The notes: generated by a model from the letters alone, not told the origin. Positions 35,328 to 44,466 are shown, numbered from the stretch's first letter. The stretch is 64,000 nucleotides of DNA from DATJKD01 sp963834855 (GCA_963834855.1 CAWIDH010000026.1:11917-75916); one strand, 5' to 3'. Program-made: numbers and translations.

Positions 35328-36932
35328 ATGGCACGAGCAATCGAGGCCGCGGACATCGCGCGAACCGCGGAGCTGGCGGACCTGCCGTGGCGGGTCATCC
35401 GCCTGCTCAACATCTTCCGGCTGCTCGTGCCGATGGTGCTGCTGCTGGTGTTCTTCTTCGACGCGCCCCAGCACAGCGTCGGCAGCCGCTTTCCGGGCGC
35501 GTTTCTCGGCACCTGCGTGGCCTGGTTCGCGTTCGGCCTCGTCAGCATCAGCACCATCCAGCGGCGCTGGCCCAACGCGGAGTGGCAGGCGCTGATCCAG
35601 CTCGCGGCGGACACCATTGCGGTCGCGTTCCTGCTCCATGCGAGCGGCGGCATGAGCAGCGGCCTCGCGACGCTGCTGGTGCTGCCCTCGGGCGCGACCG
35701 CCACGATCGTGAAGCCGCGGCTCGCGCTCGCCGCGACCGCGTTCATCGTGATCGTCCTGCTGTTCCAGACCTTCGTCTCCGCGCTGTCGGCGTACAGCTC
35801 GAGCGCGGATTTCTTCGTGGCGGGTCTCACCGGCCTGAGCCTCTTCGCCATCACGCTGCTCGCGCTGCCGATGGCTCATCGGCTCCGGGAGAGCGAGGCG
35901 CGCGTGCAGCAGCGCGACCTCGACGTCGCCAACCTGAGCGAGCTGAACGAGTTCATCGTCCAGCACCTGCGCGAGAGCATCCTCGTCGTCGACGCCGAGG
36001 ACCGCATCCGGCTGATCAACGAGACCGCCTCGCGGCTGCTCAAGGGCGAGGGCGTGCTGGGCGGCGAGCTGCTGGGCGAGGTCTCGCCACGGCTCCTGTA
36101 CCTGCTCGAGTCCTGGCGGCGGCAGGAATTCGACCGGCGGGACACCGTCGCCGAGGTCGTCTCGGCGGACGGCGGCACCGTGATCCGCCCGCAGTTCGTG
36201 TCGCTGTCGCAGCACGGGCCCGGGCCGGTGCTGATCTTCCTCGAGGACACGAGCCAGATGGCCGAGCGGGTCCAGCAGTCGAAGCTCGCCGCGCTCGGGC
36301 GCCTGAGCGCCAGCATCGCCCACGAGATCCGCAACCCCGTCGGCGCGATGAGCCACGCGAGCCAGCTGCTGCGCGAGTCGCCGGCGTTCGGCCCCGACGA
36401 TCGGCATCTCACCGACATCATCGAGAAGAACGCGGTGCGGGTGAGCCAGATCATCGACAACGTGCTCGAGCTGTCGCGTCGCGACACGACCCGGCAGGAA
36501 CGGCTCGACCTCGGGTCCTGGCTCGAATCGCTCGCGAACGAGTTCCGCGACACCCTGCAGCTCGCGCCGGACCGGCTGCAGGTCACGAGCGACGCGCCCG
36601 CGCTGCAGGTGCACTTCGACCCGTCGCACCTGCACCAGGTCGTCTGGAACCTGTGCGACAACGCGGTCAAGCACGGCGCGAGCGAGAGGGCGGTGGCGCG
36701 ATCGAGCTGCGCGCCGGGCGGATTCCGACCACCGGCCGGCCCTACCTCGAAGTCGCGGATCGCGGTCCCGGGATCGACGCGGCCGACGCGGAGCGGATCT
36801 TCGAGCCGTTCTTCACGAACGGCGTCGGCGGGACGGGGCTCGGGCTCTTCATCTCGCGCGAGCTCTGCCAGACGAACGGCGCGATGCTGCTCTACGAGCC
36901 GCGTCCCGGCGGCGGGAGCTTGTTCAGGGTGA
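35328..36932 (+). CDS. pilS: PilS-like sensor histidine kinase, copy 1 (3' shift)
   Basis: Membrane sensor kinase of the PilS/PilR type, which controls type IV pilin expression. Six N-terminal helices, a PAS-like region (FIVQHLRESILVVDAEDRIR), H-box SIAHEIRNPVGAMSHASQLL and N-box VVWNLCDNAVKHG. Near 36687 this copy lacks bases present in copy 2 (copy 2 has SESGGGAIELRAG), so the ATP-lid region is out of frame. The block ends at about 36943, inside the last codons of the gene, so this copy has no proper stop. Confidence 0.85.
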   Translation: MARAIEAADIARTAELADLPWRVIRLLNIFRLLVPMVLLLVFFFDAPQHSVGSRFPGAFLGTCVAWFAFGLVSISTIQRRWPNAEWQALIQLAADTIAVAFLLHASGGMSSGLATLLVLPSGATATIVKPRLALAATAFIVIVLLFQTFVSALSAYSSSADFFVAGLTGLSLFAITLLALPMAHRLRESEARVQQRDLDVANLSELNEFIVQHLRESILVVDAEDRIRLINETASRLLKGEGVLGGELLGEVSPRLLYLLESWRRQEFDRRDTVAEVVSADGGTVIRPQFVSLSQHGPGPVLIFLEDTSQMAERVQQSKLAALGRLSASIAHEIRNPVGAMSHASQLLRESPAFGPDDRHLTDIIEKNAVRVSQIIDNVLELSRRDTTRQERLDLGSWLESLANEFRDTLQLAPDRLQVTSDAPALQVHFDPSHLHQVVWNLCDNAVKHGASERAVARSSCAPGGFRPPAGPTSKSRIAVPGSTRPTRSGSSSRSSRTASAGRGSGSSSRASSARRTARCCSTSRVPAAGACSG

Positions 36933-36990
36933 TATTCGCGGATGCTCGCGCATTCACGACGAAGCAGCTTCCCGCTACGAGCAGCCGTGC

Positions 36991-38100
36991 CTATTCCGCG
37001 GGCAGCGGCTCCAGATTACGGTCGAGGCGCACATCGGGGCCCTCGAGCCGCCCCAGGCCGTGATAGCGCGCGTCGCGCACGCGCACAACGTAACCGTCGT
37101 CGCGCGCGTCGACCTCGAAGTAGGGATAGCGCGACCAGGTGAGGTAGCGCCGCGCGGACAGCGTCCGCGTCGCCGCGGCGACGATCGGGTCGTCCGCGCG
37201 CCGGTCGATCGGCTCCGGCTCGAGCCGCAGGCGCGGCTCGGCGAACCAGCGCCACTCGCCGAGGTGGTACGCCCCCGGCGTCGCGGCTACGACCGAGCCC
37301 GCGAACGGATTCGCGGCCGCCGGACCGACCATCACGCTCGTGAGCGGGCCGATGCCGAGCGCGGCGAGCGTGGTGCGCACCTCCCGGCGGGCGACGGCGC
37401 TCGCGACAAGCGCGGCGGCCATGTACGCGACGATGCAGCCGAGCGCGACACGCGCGACCCGCTCCGATGCGGGCGGCCGGCGGAGCGTCTCCGGGCCGAG
37501 AATCCGCACCGCGAGCACGGCCGCCACTCCCGCGGCCCACAGCGCGCGCGACGGCGCCGGGACGAACGGCGCCTTGAACACGAGCCAGGTGCCGAGCGCC
37601 CAGAACGCCAACCACAGCGCGAACGCCGCCGCGCTGCGCGAGTAGCGGAGAAACAGCACGCCGCCGAGAACGAGCCAGACCCATGGATCGACGATGAAGA
37701 GCGCGTCACCGTAGGACCAGCGCCCGTCGAACGGCATGAGCCAGCGCATGCCGTAGTTGTTGAGCCAGTCGAGGACCGGATGCGTGAGGACGGCCAGCGC
37801 CGCAAGCCCGAGCAGCCGACCGGCATGCGCCGGCGCGCGGTCCGGCCGCCCCGGCCGCAGCCGGTCCCACAGCAGCAGCAGCGCCGTGACGATGAGCGGC
37901 AGCACCACGACCGCCAGCACGCCGTGCGTCCAGCCGCGCCGCATCGCGAGCGCGGCATATTCGCCGGCAAAGCTCGCCAGTACGTCGATGTCGGGCGCGT
38001 TCGCGCCGATCACGAGCGCCGCTGTCGCAAGCGGTGTCGCGCGGCGCAGGCCCGCGGCCGCGAGTGCGGCGCCAGTAAAGGTGTGCGCGATCGGATCCAT
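36991..38100 (-). CDS. YdjM-like membrane metal-dependent hydrolase, copy 2
   Basis: 369 residues, same as copy 1 apart from a handful of substitutions such as PAPSRAL for PVPSRAL and ALVASAV for ALIASAV. All metal-binding motifs (AHTFTG, NAPDID, GWTHGV, HPVLDW) are kept. Differences are conservative, as expected for two functional alleles or close strains. Confidence 0.78.
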   Translation of the reverse strand: MDPIAHTFTGAALAAAGLRRATPLATAALVIGANAPDIDVLASFAGEYAALAMRRGWTHGVLAVVVLPLIVTALLLLWDRLRPGRPDRAPAHAGRLLGLAALAVLTHPVLDWLNNYGMRWLMPFDGRWSYGDALFIVDPWVWLVLGGVLFLRYSRSAAAFALWLAFWALGTWLVFKAPFVPAPSRALWAAGVAAVLAVRILGPETLRRPPASERVARVALGCIVAYMAAALVASAVARREVRTTLAALGIGPLTSVMVGPAAANPFAGSVVAATPGAYHLGEWRWFAEPRLRLEPEPIDRRADDPIVAAATRTLSARRYLTWSRYPYFEVDARDDGYVVRVRDARYHGLGRLEGPDVRLDRNLEPLPAE

Positions 38101-38175
38101 GACCGGGCGTCATCTACCAGGCGGACGACCCGGAGGTTGCCCTGGCGGACCCGAAGACGATCGTCGCCGGCTGCC

Positions 38176-39228
38176 TCAGCGCCCGCGCCTGGCGGGCTTC
38201 CTGGCCCGCGGCGCCTGCCTCCCTCGCGCCGGCGCATTCGCCGCTTTGCGGGTCTGGGTTCTCGCCGCTTTGCGAGCCGGCGCTTTCACCGCCCTGCGCG
38301 CCGGAGTCTTTGTCATTGGCTTTGCCGCCGGCCGTCGCGTGCCCGATTTCCCCGCCTTGCGCGCGAGCCGCGCGGCGATCGCGCTGCCGAGCTCGGCCGG
38401 TGAGCGCACGGTGGTCACGCGCGCCGCCTCGAGTGCCGCGTACTTGTCCGCGGCGGTGCCCTTGCCGCCGGAGATCACGGCACCCGCATGGCCCATGCGC
38501 TTGCCCGGCGGCGCCGTCACGCCGGCGATGTAGGCCACGACGGGCTTTCGCACGTTCGCGCGGATGAACTCCGCCGCCGCCTCCTCGTCGCCGCCGCCGA
38601 TCTCGCCGACCATGATGATGCCGAGGGTCTCAGGGTCTTCCTCGAAGAGCGCAATGACGTCGATGAAATTCATCCCGCGCACCGGGTCGCCGCCGATGCC
38701 GACGCAGCTGCTCTGGCCGAGGCCGATGTTCGTGGTCTGGAACACCGCCTCGTAGGTCAAGGTCCCCGACCGCGACACGATCCCGACCCGGCCCGGCTTG
38801 TGGATGAAGCCCGGCATGATGCCGATCTTGCAGGCGCCCGGCGTGATCACGCCCGGGCAGTTGGGGCCCACGAGACGCGACTTCGAGTCGCGCAGTGCGG
38901 CCTTCACCTTCACCATGTCGTTGACCGGGATGCCCTCGGTGATGCACACGATCAGCGCGACGCCCGCGTCCGCTGCCTCGATGATCGCGTCCGCGGCAAA
39001 GGGCGCCGGCACGTAGATCATGCTCGCGTCGGCACGGGTCTTCGCGACCGCCTCGCGCACCGTGTTGAACACGGGCAGCCCGAGGTGCTTCTCCCCGCCG
39101 CGCCCGGGCGTCACGCCGCCGACGAGCTTGGTGCCGTACTCCATGCACTGCTGCGAGTGAAACGTGCCCTGCTTGCCCGTGAAGCCCTGGCAGATCACGC
39201 GGGTGTTGCGGTCAATCAGAATGGACAT
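38176..39228 (-). CDS. sucD: succinyl-CoA synthetase alpha subunit, copy 2, with basic tail
   Basis: The first 299 residues equal copy 1. One extra C near 38325 then fuses the frame to the Ala/Lys/Arg-rich segment, giving 350 residues ending ARGRQAPRARKPARRGR. Known SucD proteins are about 290 residues and lack such a tail. Catalytic GHAGAVISGGKG is intact. Whether fusion or two overlapping genes is correct cannot be decided from two conflicting copies. Confidence 0.9.
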   Translation of the reverse strand: MSILIDRNTRVICQGFTGKQGTFHSQQCMEYGTKLVGGVTPGRGGEKHLGLPVFNTVREAVAKTRADASMIYVPAPFAADAIIEAADAGVALIVCITEGIPVNDMVKVKAALRDSKSRLVGPNCPGVITPGACKIGIMPGFIHKPGRVGIVSRSGTLTYEAVFQTTNIGLGQSSCVGIGGDPVRGMNFIDVIALFEEDPETLGIIMVGEIGGGDEEAAAEFIRANVRKPVVAYIAGVTAPPGKRMGHAGAVISGGKGTAADKYAALEAARVTTVRSPAELGSAIAARLARKAGKSGTRRPAAKPMTKTPARRAVKAPARKAARTQTRKAANAPARGRQAPRARKPARRGR

Positions 39229-39280
39229 CGAATGAGGCCTTGCCTGTCGGAAAATTTGTCAGATCAACCGCACCGAGCTT

Positions 39281-40485
39281 TCAGATCGCAGCCCGCGCCG
39301 CCGCTTGCCTCGAGGTCCGAGGCGCGGCTTTCGCGGCTGCGACGACCCTTTCGCCGCGTCCGTGAGGTCGGTGGCGGCGGTCAGCGCGAGCCCGCTCTTC
39401 GCGAGCAGCTCGCGGCCCTCCACCGCGTTGGTGCCCTCGATGCGCACGACCACCGGCACCTTGATCCCGATCTCGCGCGCCGCGCCGATCACGCCCTCCG
39501 CGATCATGTCGCAGCGGACGATGCCGCCGAAGATGTTGACGAGGATCGCCTTCACCTTCGGGTTTTCGAGGATCAGCTTGAACGCGGTCGTCACGCGCTC
39601 GCGCGTCGCGCCGCCGCCCACGTCGAGGAAGTTCGCCGGCGCCCCGCCGTGCAGCTTGATCAGGTCCATGGTCGCCATGGCGAGCCCGGCGCCGTTCACC
39701 ATGCAGGCGATGTCGCCGTCCAGCGAAACGTAGTTGAGCTCCGCCTCCGAGGCATGGCGCTCCACCTCGTCCTCCTGGCTCGGGTCGCGCCAGGTGAGCA
39801 GCTCCTTCTGACGGAACAGCGCGTTGTCCTCGATGTTGATCTTTGCGTCGAGCGCGACCAGGTGGCCGTCGCCCGTGACGATCAGCGGGTTGACCTCGAC
39901 GAGACCGCAGTCGCAGTCGAGGTACAGCCGATACAGGCCCCGCGCGATCTCCTCGAACTCCGCCACCTGCGCGCCGGCGAGACCGAGCCCGTAGGCGAGC
40001 GCGCGGCAATGCGAACCCTGGATACCCGCGGCCGGGTGGATCTCGACCCGCACGATGCGCTCCGGCGTCTTGGCCGCGACCTCCTCGATGTCCATGCCGC
40101 CGGCCGCCGAGGCCACGAAGGCGATGCGGCCCGTGTCCCGGTTGAGCAGCAGGCTCAGGTACAACTCGCGCGCGATGTTCGATCCCGACTCGACGTAGAC
40201 CTTGGCGATCGGCAGCCCCTCCGGGCCCGTCTGCTTGGTCGTGAGTCGCTTGCCCAGCATTCCGGCGGCGGCGGCACTCACCTCTTCCGGCGTCCTGGCG
40301 AGCTTGACGCCACCCGCCTTGCCGCGACCACCGGCGTGGACCTGGGCCTTGACGACCCAGACCGAGCCGCCGAGGCGGATCGCGGCGCGAGCGGCGTCGT
40401 CCGCGGTGCCGGCAACATGACCGGTCGGCACCGGGATGCCGTATCGGGCAAAGAGCTGCTTGGCCTGGTATTCGTGCAGGTTCAT
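39281..40485 (-). CDS. sucC: succinyl-CoA synthetase beta subunit, copy 2 (3' shift)
   Basis: Begins cleanly: MNLHEYQAKQLFARYGIPVP and on to the complete ATP-grasp domain. Two bases are missing in a T-run near 39345 relative to copy 1, so the last 30 residues are replaced as read and the frame runs past 39281, the corrected stop. The catalytic and interface parts are identical to copy 1. The two copies carry different errors, so a full consensus gene can be rebuilt from them. Confidence 0.9.
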
Positions 40486-40644
40486 GCGGGAGACCCGGCG
40501 TCGGGACGAAGTCGCGTATTGTGGACAAACCGCCCGATGGGAGCAAAGATCCGCGCCCAGCGGTCCCAGCGCTGCCGAAGAGTGGCCGCGGGGGCGTGAC
40601 GGCCTTGGCACGCCGTCGCCGGGGGCTCTGATACAGTCGGGCGC

Positions 40645-42282
40645 ATGGCACGAGCAATCGAAGCCGCGGAAATCGCGCGAACCGCGGAGCTGGCGGACCT
40701 GCCGTGGCGGGTCATCCGCCTGCTCAACATCTTCCGGCTGCTCGTGCCGATGGTGCTGCTGCTGGTGTTCTTCTTCGACGCGCCCCAGCACAGCGTCGGC
40801 AGCCGCTTTCCGGGCGCGTTTCTCGGCACCTGCGTGGCCTGGTTCGCGTTCGGCCTCGTCAGCATCAGCACCATCCAGCGGCGCTGGCCCAACGCGGAGT
40901 GGCAGGCGCTGATCCAGCTCGCGGCGGACACCATTGCGGTCGCGTTCCTGCTCCATGCGAGCGGCGGCATGAGCAGCGGACTCGCGACGCTGCTGGTGCT
41001 GCCCTCGGGCGCGACCGCCACGATCGTGAAACCGCGGCTCGCGCTCGCCGCGACCGCGTTCATCGTGATCGTCCTGCTGTTCCAGACCTTCGTCTCCGCG
41101 CTGTCGGCGTACAGCTCGAGCGCGGATTTCTTCGTCGCGGGTCTCACCGGCCTGAGCCTCTTCGCCATCACGCTGCTCGCGCTGCCGATGGCTCATCGGC
41201 TCCGGGAGAGCGAGGCGCGCGTGCAGCAGCGCGACCTCGACGTGGCCAACCTGAGCGAGCTGAACGAGTTCATCGTCCAGCACCTGCGCGAGAGCATCCT
41301 CGTCGTCGACGCCGAGGACCGCATCCGGCTGATCAACGAGACCGCCTCGCGGCTGCTCAAGGGCGAGGGCGTGCTGGGCGGCGAGCTGCTGGGCGAGGTC
41401 TCGCCACGGCTCCTGTACCTGCTCGAGTCCTGGCGGCGGCAGGAATTCGACCGGCGGGACACCGTCGCCGAGGTCGTCTCGGCGGACGGCGGCACCGTGA
41501 TCCGCCCGCAGTTCGTGTCGCTGTCGCAGCACGGGCCGGGGCCGGTGCTGATCTTCCTCGAGGACACGAGCCAGATGGCCGAGCAGGTCCAGCAGTCGAA
41601 GCTCGCCGCGCTCGGACGCCTGAGCGCCAGCATCGCCCACGAGATCCGCAACCCCGTCGGCGCGATGAGCCACGCGAGCCAGCTGCTGCGCGAGTCGCCG
41701 GCGTTCGGCCCGGACGATCGGCATCTCACCAACATCATCGAGAAGAACGCGGTGCGGGTGAGCCAGATCATCGACAACGTGCTCGAGCTGTCGCGTCGCG
41801 ACACGACCCGGCAGGAACGACTCGACCTCGGGTCCTGGGTCGAATCGCTCGCGAACGAGTTCCGCGACACCCTGCAGCTCGCGCCTGACCGGCTGCAGGT
41901 CACGAGCGACGCGCCCGCGCTGCAGGTGCACTTCGACCCGTCGCAGCTGCACCAGGTCGTCTGGAACCTCTGCGACAACGCGGTCAAGCACGGCGCGAGC
42001 GAGAGTGGTGGTGGTGCGATCGAGCTGCGCGCCGGGCGGATTCCGACCACCGGCCGGCCCTACCTCGAAGTGGGGGATCGCGGTCCCGGGATCGACGCGG
42101 CCGACGCGGAGCGGATCTTCGAGCCGTTCTTCACGAACGGCGTCGGCGGGACGGGGCTCGGGCTCTTCATCTCGCGCGAGCTCTGCCAGACGAACGGCGC
42201 GATGCTGCTCTACGAGGCTCGTCCCGGCGGCGGGAGCTTGTTCAGGGTGATATTCGCGGATCCGCAGCGGTGGGAATGGTAG
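40645..42282 (+). CDS. pilS: PilS-like sensor histidine kinase, copy 2 (intact)
   Basis: 545 residues, complete. Six membrane helices in the first 190 residues, PAS-like linker, H-box SIAHEIRNPVGAMSHASQLL, N-box VVWNLCDNAVKHG, G1 DRGPGIDAADAERIFEPFF and G2 GVGGTGLGLFISRELC. It pairs logically with the NtrC-type regulator at 47650, but 5.4 kb of accessory DNA and a strong hairpin now separate them. Phosphorylated His would be in the H-box. Confidence 0.88.
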   Translation: MARAIEAAEIARTAELADLPWRVIRLLNIFRLLVPMVLLLVFFFDAPQHSVGSRFPGAFLGTCVAWFAFGLVSISTIQRRWPNAEWQALIQLAADTIAVAFLLHASGGMSSGLATLLVLPSGATATIVKPRLALAATAFIVIVLLFQTFVSALSAYSSSADFFVAGLTGLSLFAITLLALPMAHRLRESEARVQQRDLDVANLSELNEFIVQHLRESILVVDAEDRIRLINETASRLLKGEGVLGGELLGEVSPRLLYLLESWRRQEFDRRDTVAEVVSADGGTVIRPQFVSLSQHGPGPVLIFLEDTSQMAEQVQQSKLAALGRLSASIAHEIRNPVGAMSHASQLLRESPAFGPDDRHLTNIIEKNAVRVSQIIDNVLELSRRDTTRQERLDLGSWVESLANEFRDTLQLAPDRLQVTSDAPALQVHFDPSQLHQVVWNLCDNAVKHGASESGGGAIELRAGRIPTTGRPYLEVGDRGPGIDAADAERIFEPFFTNGVGGTGLGLFISRELCQTNGAMLLYEARPGGGSLFRVIFADPQRWEW

Positions 42283-42283
42283 A

Positions 42284-42358
42284 GAGGCTATAGGCTGGAG
42301 GCTATAGGCTGGAGGTAAGAGGTGGTAGCCCTCTAGCTCCAGCCTATAGCCTCCAGCC
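42284..42358. repeat. tandem and inverted repeat hairpin after pilS
   Basis: Two tandem GAGGCTATAGGCTG units (42284-42297, 42298-42311) are followed by their reverse complement. The arms 42293-42314 and 42337-42358 form a perfect 22-bp stem with a 22-base loop that itself can pair AGAGG with CCTCT. It starts 2 bases after the pilS stop. A related CAGCCTATAGCCTATAG lies at 42851-42867, so the repeats bracket the four-helix gene. Confidence 0.85.
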
Positions 42359-42442
42359 CACAGCCTCTCCCGCCTTTTCTCGTCGTTTCCGAAAACAACT
42401 CGGCTTCGCTGCGGTCGCTCGCGTGGTTAGCCTTTTCTGGCG

Positions 42443-42826
42443 ATGCGCGACCACACGAAGCTGCGGGCCTTTCAAGTAGCCGATCAACTCGTCGTCGCCG
42501 TCTACGCAGCATCGAGATCTTTTCCCCGCGCCGAGCAGTTTGGATTGACGTCGCAGGCACGGCGCGCCGCGGTATCAATCGCCTCCAACATCGTCGAAGG
42601 CTGTGCCCGCTCGAGCCAAATGGAGTACCTGCGCTTCCTCGAGCTGGCGTACGCCTCCGCGCGCGAGGTCGAATACCAGGCCGGCGTGTGCACCAGGCTG
42701 GGATATCTGGAACCCACGGCCGCCGGCGGACTGGCGCAGAAGTGCGCGGAAACCTCGAAGACATTGGCTGCGCTGATAAAGGCGATCAGGAGACGCTGTT
42801 GTCCGGAGGCTGGCCGCTGTAGGTAG
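42443..42826 (+). CDS. four-helix bundle protein (S23 / Avd-like)
   Basis: 127 residues, all helical. KLRAFQVADQLVVAVYAASR, QARRAAVSIASNIVEGCARS and YLRFLELAYASAREVEYQ are the signature of the four-helix bundle family that includes proteins from 23S rRNA intervening sequences and the Avd subunit of diversity-generating retroelements. No reverse transcriptase or rRNA is nearby. Repeats on both sides suggest it moved as a small unit. Function unknown. The last ten residues are low-complexity. Confidence 0.8.
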   Translation: MRDHTKLRAFQVADQLVVAVYAASRSFPRAEQFGLTSQARRAAVSIASNIVEGCARSSQMEYLRFLELAYASAREVEYQAGVCTRLGYLEPTAAGGLAQKCAETSKTLAALIKAIRRRCCPEAGRCR

Positions 42827-42841
42827 GCAGCGCCGCGACCT

Positions 42842-42870
42842 TCCAGCCACCAGCCTATAGCCTATAGCCC
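42842..42870. repeat. right-hand repeat of the four-helix gene unit
   Basis: CAGCCTATAGCCTATAGCCC at 42851-42870, preceded by TCCAGCCACC, is the reverse complement type of the repeat at 42284-42311. It closes a unit of about 590 bases. Confidence 0.7.
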
Positions 42871-42919
42871 AATATTCCGGTAACGTTACCGGTACATCTC
42901 CTCCACTGAGACACTGTCC

Positions 42920-43270
42920 ATGGCACGCAAGAATGCGAATCCCGGGAAGCGATCCAGGTCCGGGCCGATACCGCCGGCGGCGCGGGTCGCCGGTCATCGC
43001 TTGCGCCAGGCATCCAGCGGACGCAAGCGCGTCGAGGTCGTGGTTCCCAAGCGGGACGTCATATTGATCAAGCAACTTGCGGAACGCCTCCGCGCTGCGC
43101 CAGCCGAAGCCGCCGCCGTACGCTCGGCTCTGGGGGCGATGGTTACGCCGACCGTGGCGCGGACAGGCAAGGAACTCGTCGCGCTGCTGCGGAGCGCACC
43201 GCTGGAAGGGGCAATACTCCAGTTGAATCGCGATCGCCGGCCAGCGCGCGCGGTGGATCTTGGATCGTGA
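42920..43270 (+). CDS. antitoxin-like DNA-binding protein
   Basis: 116 residues, basic N-terminus (ARKNANPGKRSRSG), then GRKRVEVVVPKRDVILIKQLAERL, a likely ribbon-helix-helix, and a C-terminal region that would wrap the toxin. It overlaps the start of a PIN-domain toxin by 4 bases. I do not recognise the exact family; identification as antitoxin rests mainly on position and size. Confidence 0.6.
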   Translation: MARKNANPGKRSRSGPIPPAARVAGHRLRQASSGRKRVEVVVPKRDVILIKQLAERLRAAPAEAAAVRSALGAMVTPTVARTGKELVALLRSAPLEGAILQLNRDRRPARAVDLGS

Positions 43271-43700
43271 CGAGGTTCCTGCTGGATACGAATGTCATCA
43301 GCGAGCCGATGCGGCCACAGCCGTCGGTCGCGCTCTTGCGTTGGCTCGAGTCTCAGGACCCAGGAAGTCTGTTCCTGTCGGCGGTCACCCTGGGTGAGCT
43401 GGTCGCCGGGATTCGCCGACTGGCGTCAACCGCCCGTCGTCGCGCCCTGGAGCAATGGTTGATGGATATCGTGGCGTCGCAGTTTCAAGGTCGCATCCTG
43501 GCGTTCGACTCGGAGGTGGCTTGGCGATGGGGTACGCTGGTCGCCGACTGCGAGGCGGCGGGCCGGCCGCGACCGGCGATCGACCTGCAGATCGCGGCCA
43601 CTCGCAGCCCATCAATGAACTCGTCCTGGTGACCCGCAACGCCAAGGATCTCGAGGGTCTGGGTGTCGACGTCCTGAATCCGTGGTCGAGCCGCGGCTGA
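43267..43700 (+). CDS. vapC: VapC-type PIN toxin (frame broken)
   Basis: The PIN RNase domain has its acidic residues in FLLDTNVISEP, TLGELVAGI and, after a shift near 43603, ELVLVTRNAKDLEGLGV, with RPAIDLQIAATA between. About 144 residues. GTG start overlapping the antitoxin stop. VapC toxins cut tRNA or rRNA. The shift removes the end of the domain if real. Confidence 0.75.
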
Positions 43701-43750
43701 TCATCGCGGGCCTCGCGACGTGCCGCTGCACTCAGAAGCGCGCTCGTGGG

Positions 43751-43798
43751 CCAGCCCGAGCGGTGGATCTCGGACCGTGACGAGATTACTGTTCGACC
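43751..43798. repeat. partial duplicate of antitoxin/vapC junction
   Basis: Matches 43241-43288 (CGGTGGATCT and CGTGACGAG blocks) at about 80%. It would encode the last codons of another antitoxin of the first type and the first codons of another PIN toxin (RLLFD), then breaks off. It is a scar of a third module between the two present ones. Confidence 0.6.
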
Positions 43799-43828
43799 GA
43801 CGTGGCGTAAGACGTTATCTTACGCAGC

Positions 43829-44059
43829 ATGAAGACCACCGTGTCATCCAAAGGGCAGATCGTGTTGCCGGCCGAGATCCGGCAACAGGACCGCATTGAA
43901 GCCGGCCAGGAGTTCGAGATCGAGCGTCTCGATCGCGGCGAGTACCGACTTAGGCGGCATTCGGCACCACAGAATGAAGGCGTCGTCGACTGGCTCCTCG
44001 CCTGCCCCGAAAAGGGTTTTCTCGTTCCCATCGAATCGGAGTCGACCGACACACTGTGA
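43829..44059 (+). CDS. vapB: AbrB-type antitoxin
   Basis: 76 residues. MKTTVSSKGQIVLPAEIRQQ is the swapped-hairpin AbrB DNA-binding motif (VSSKGQVVIPxxIR). The C-terminal DWLLACPEKGFLVPIESEST should bind the PIN toxin. The stop overlaps the toxin GTG start by 4 bases. It represses its own promoter in known systems. Confidence 0.85.
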   Translation: MKTTVSSKGQIVLPAEIRQQDRIEAGQEFEIERLDRGEYRLRRHSAPQNEGVVDWLLACPEKGFLVPIESESTDTL

Positions 44060-44466
44060 GATATCTGGTCGACGCCAACGTCCTCGGTGAGCCGACCAGG
44101 CCAGCGCCCGACACCAAAGTCGTCGAGTGGCTGCGGCGCAATGAGCGCTACATTGCCGTCGACCCCATCATCCTCGGCGAGGTGCGCTTCGGCATTCTCT
44201 TGTTGCCGAGGGGGAAGAAACGCACCAGGCTCGAGCGGTGGTTCGACGGTGGTGTTCAGCGACTTCATTGCCTGCCGTGGGAAGCCGAAACGGGTCTGAG
44301 GTGGGCAGAGCTGCTGGCACGTCTTCGCACCGCCGGGCGCGCCATGCCGATCAAGGACAGCCTGATCGCCGCCACTGCCCTTGTCCACGGCCTGACCGTC
44401 GTCACGCGCAACCGCGCCGACTTCAAAAACGCCGGGGTCCGCATCATCGACCCCTTCGCAGCCTGA
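44056..44466 (+). CDS. vapC: VapC-type PIN toxin
   Basis: 136 residues, intact. Acidic active-site residues occur in YLVDANVLGEPT, IILGEVRFGI, MPIKDSLIAATALVHGL and VVTRNRADFKNAGV, the complete PIN set. With the AbrB-type partner it forms a full VapBC module, likely active. It shows no close similarity to the first PIN toxin beyond the family motifs. Confidence 0.88.
   Translation: MRYLVDANVLGEPTRPAPDTKVVEWLRRNERYIAVDPIILGEVRFGILLLPRGKKRTRLERWFDGGVQRLHCLPWEAETGLRWAELLARLRTAGRAMPIKDSLIAATALVHGLTVVTRNRADFKNAGVRIIDPFAA

Larger units (their letters stand above)
31671..36943. repeat. 5.27 kb direct duplication, copy 1
   Basis: This block corresponds base for base to 36991-42262, with scattered substitutions (about 1% by eye) and single-base indels. 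It spans the YdjM-like gene, the small basic ORF, sucD, sucC and nearly all of pilS. The two copies are separated by 47 non-repeated bases. Both start next to a shared GTGCCTATTCCGC. Confidence 0.95.
36991..42262. repeat. 5.27 kb direct duplication, copy 2
   Basis: Second copy of 31671-36943. Its pilS is intact through the stop at 42282; its sucC has a single shift near the 3' end and its sucD is fused to the basic tail. Confidence 0.95.

Noticed and set aside
39259..41991. Very long open frames (about 700-910 codons) on the strand opposite pilS and sucC in both duplicated blocks
   Set aside because: They are antisense shadows of high-GC genes. Translations are charged, low-complexity Arg/Glu/Gln runs, and the true sense products have complete family motifs.
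42443..42826. Diversity-generating retroelement based on the Avd-like protein
   Set aside because: No reverse transcriptase gene and no template/variable repeat pair within the window.
42284..42870. Possible CRISPR array because of repeated GGCTATAGGCTGG units
   Set aside because: Only two tandem units without spacers, plus inverted copies, and no cas genes. It is a hairpin repeat.
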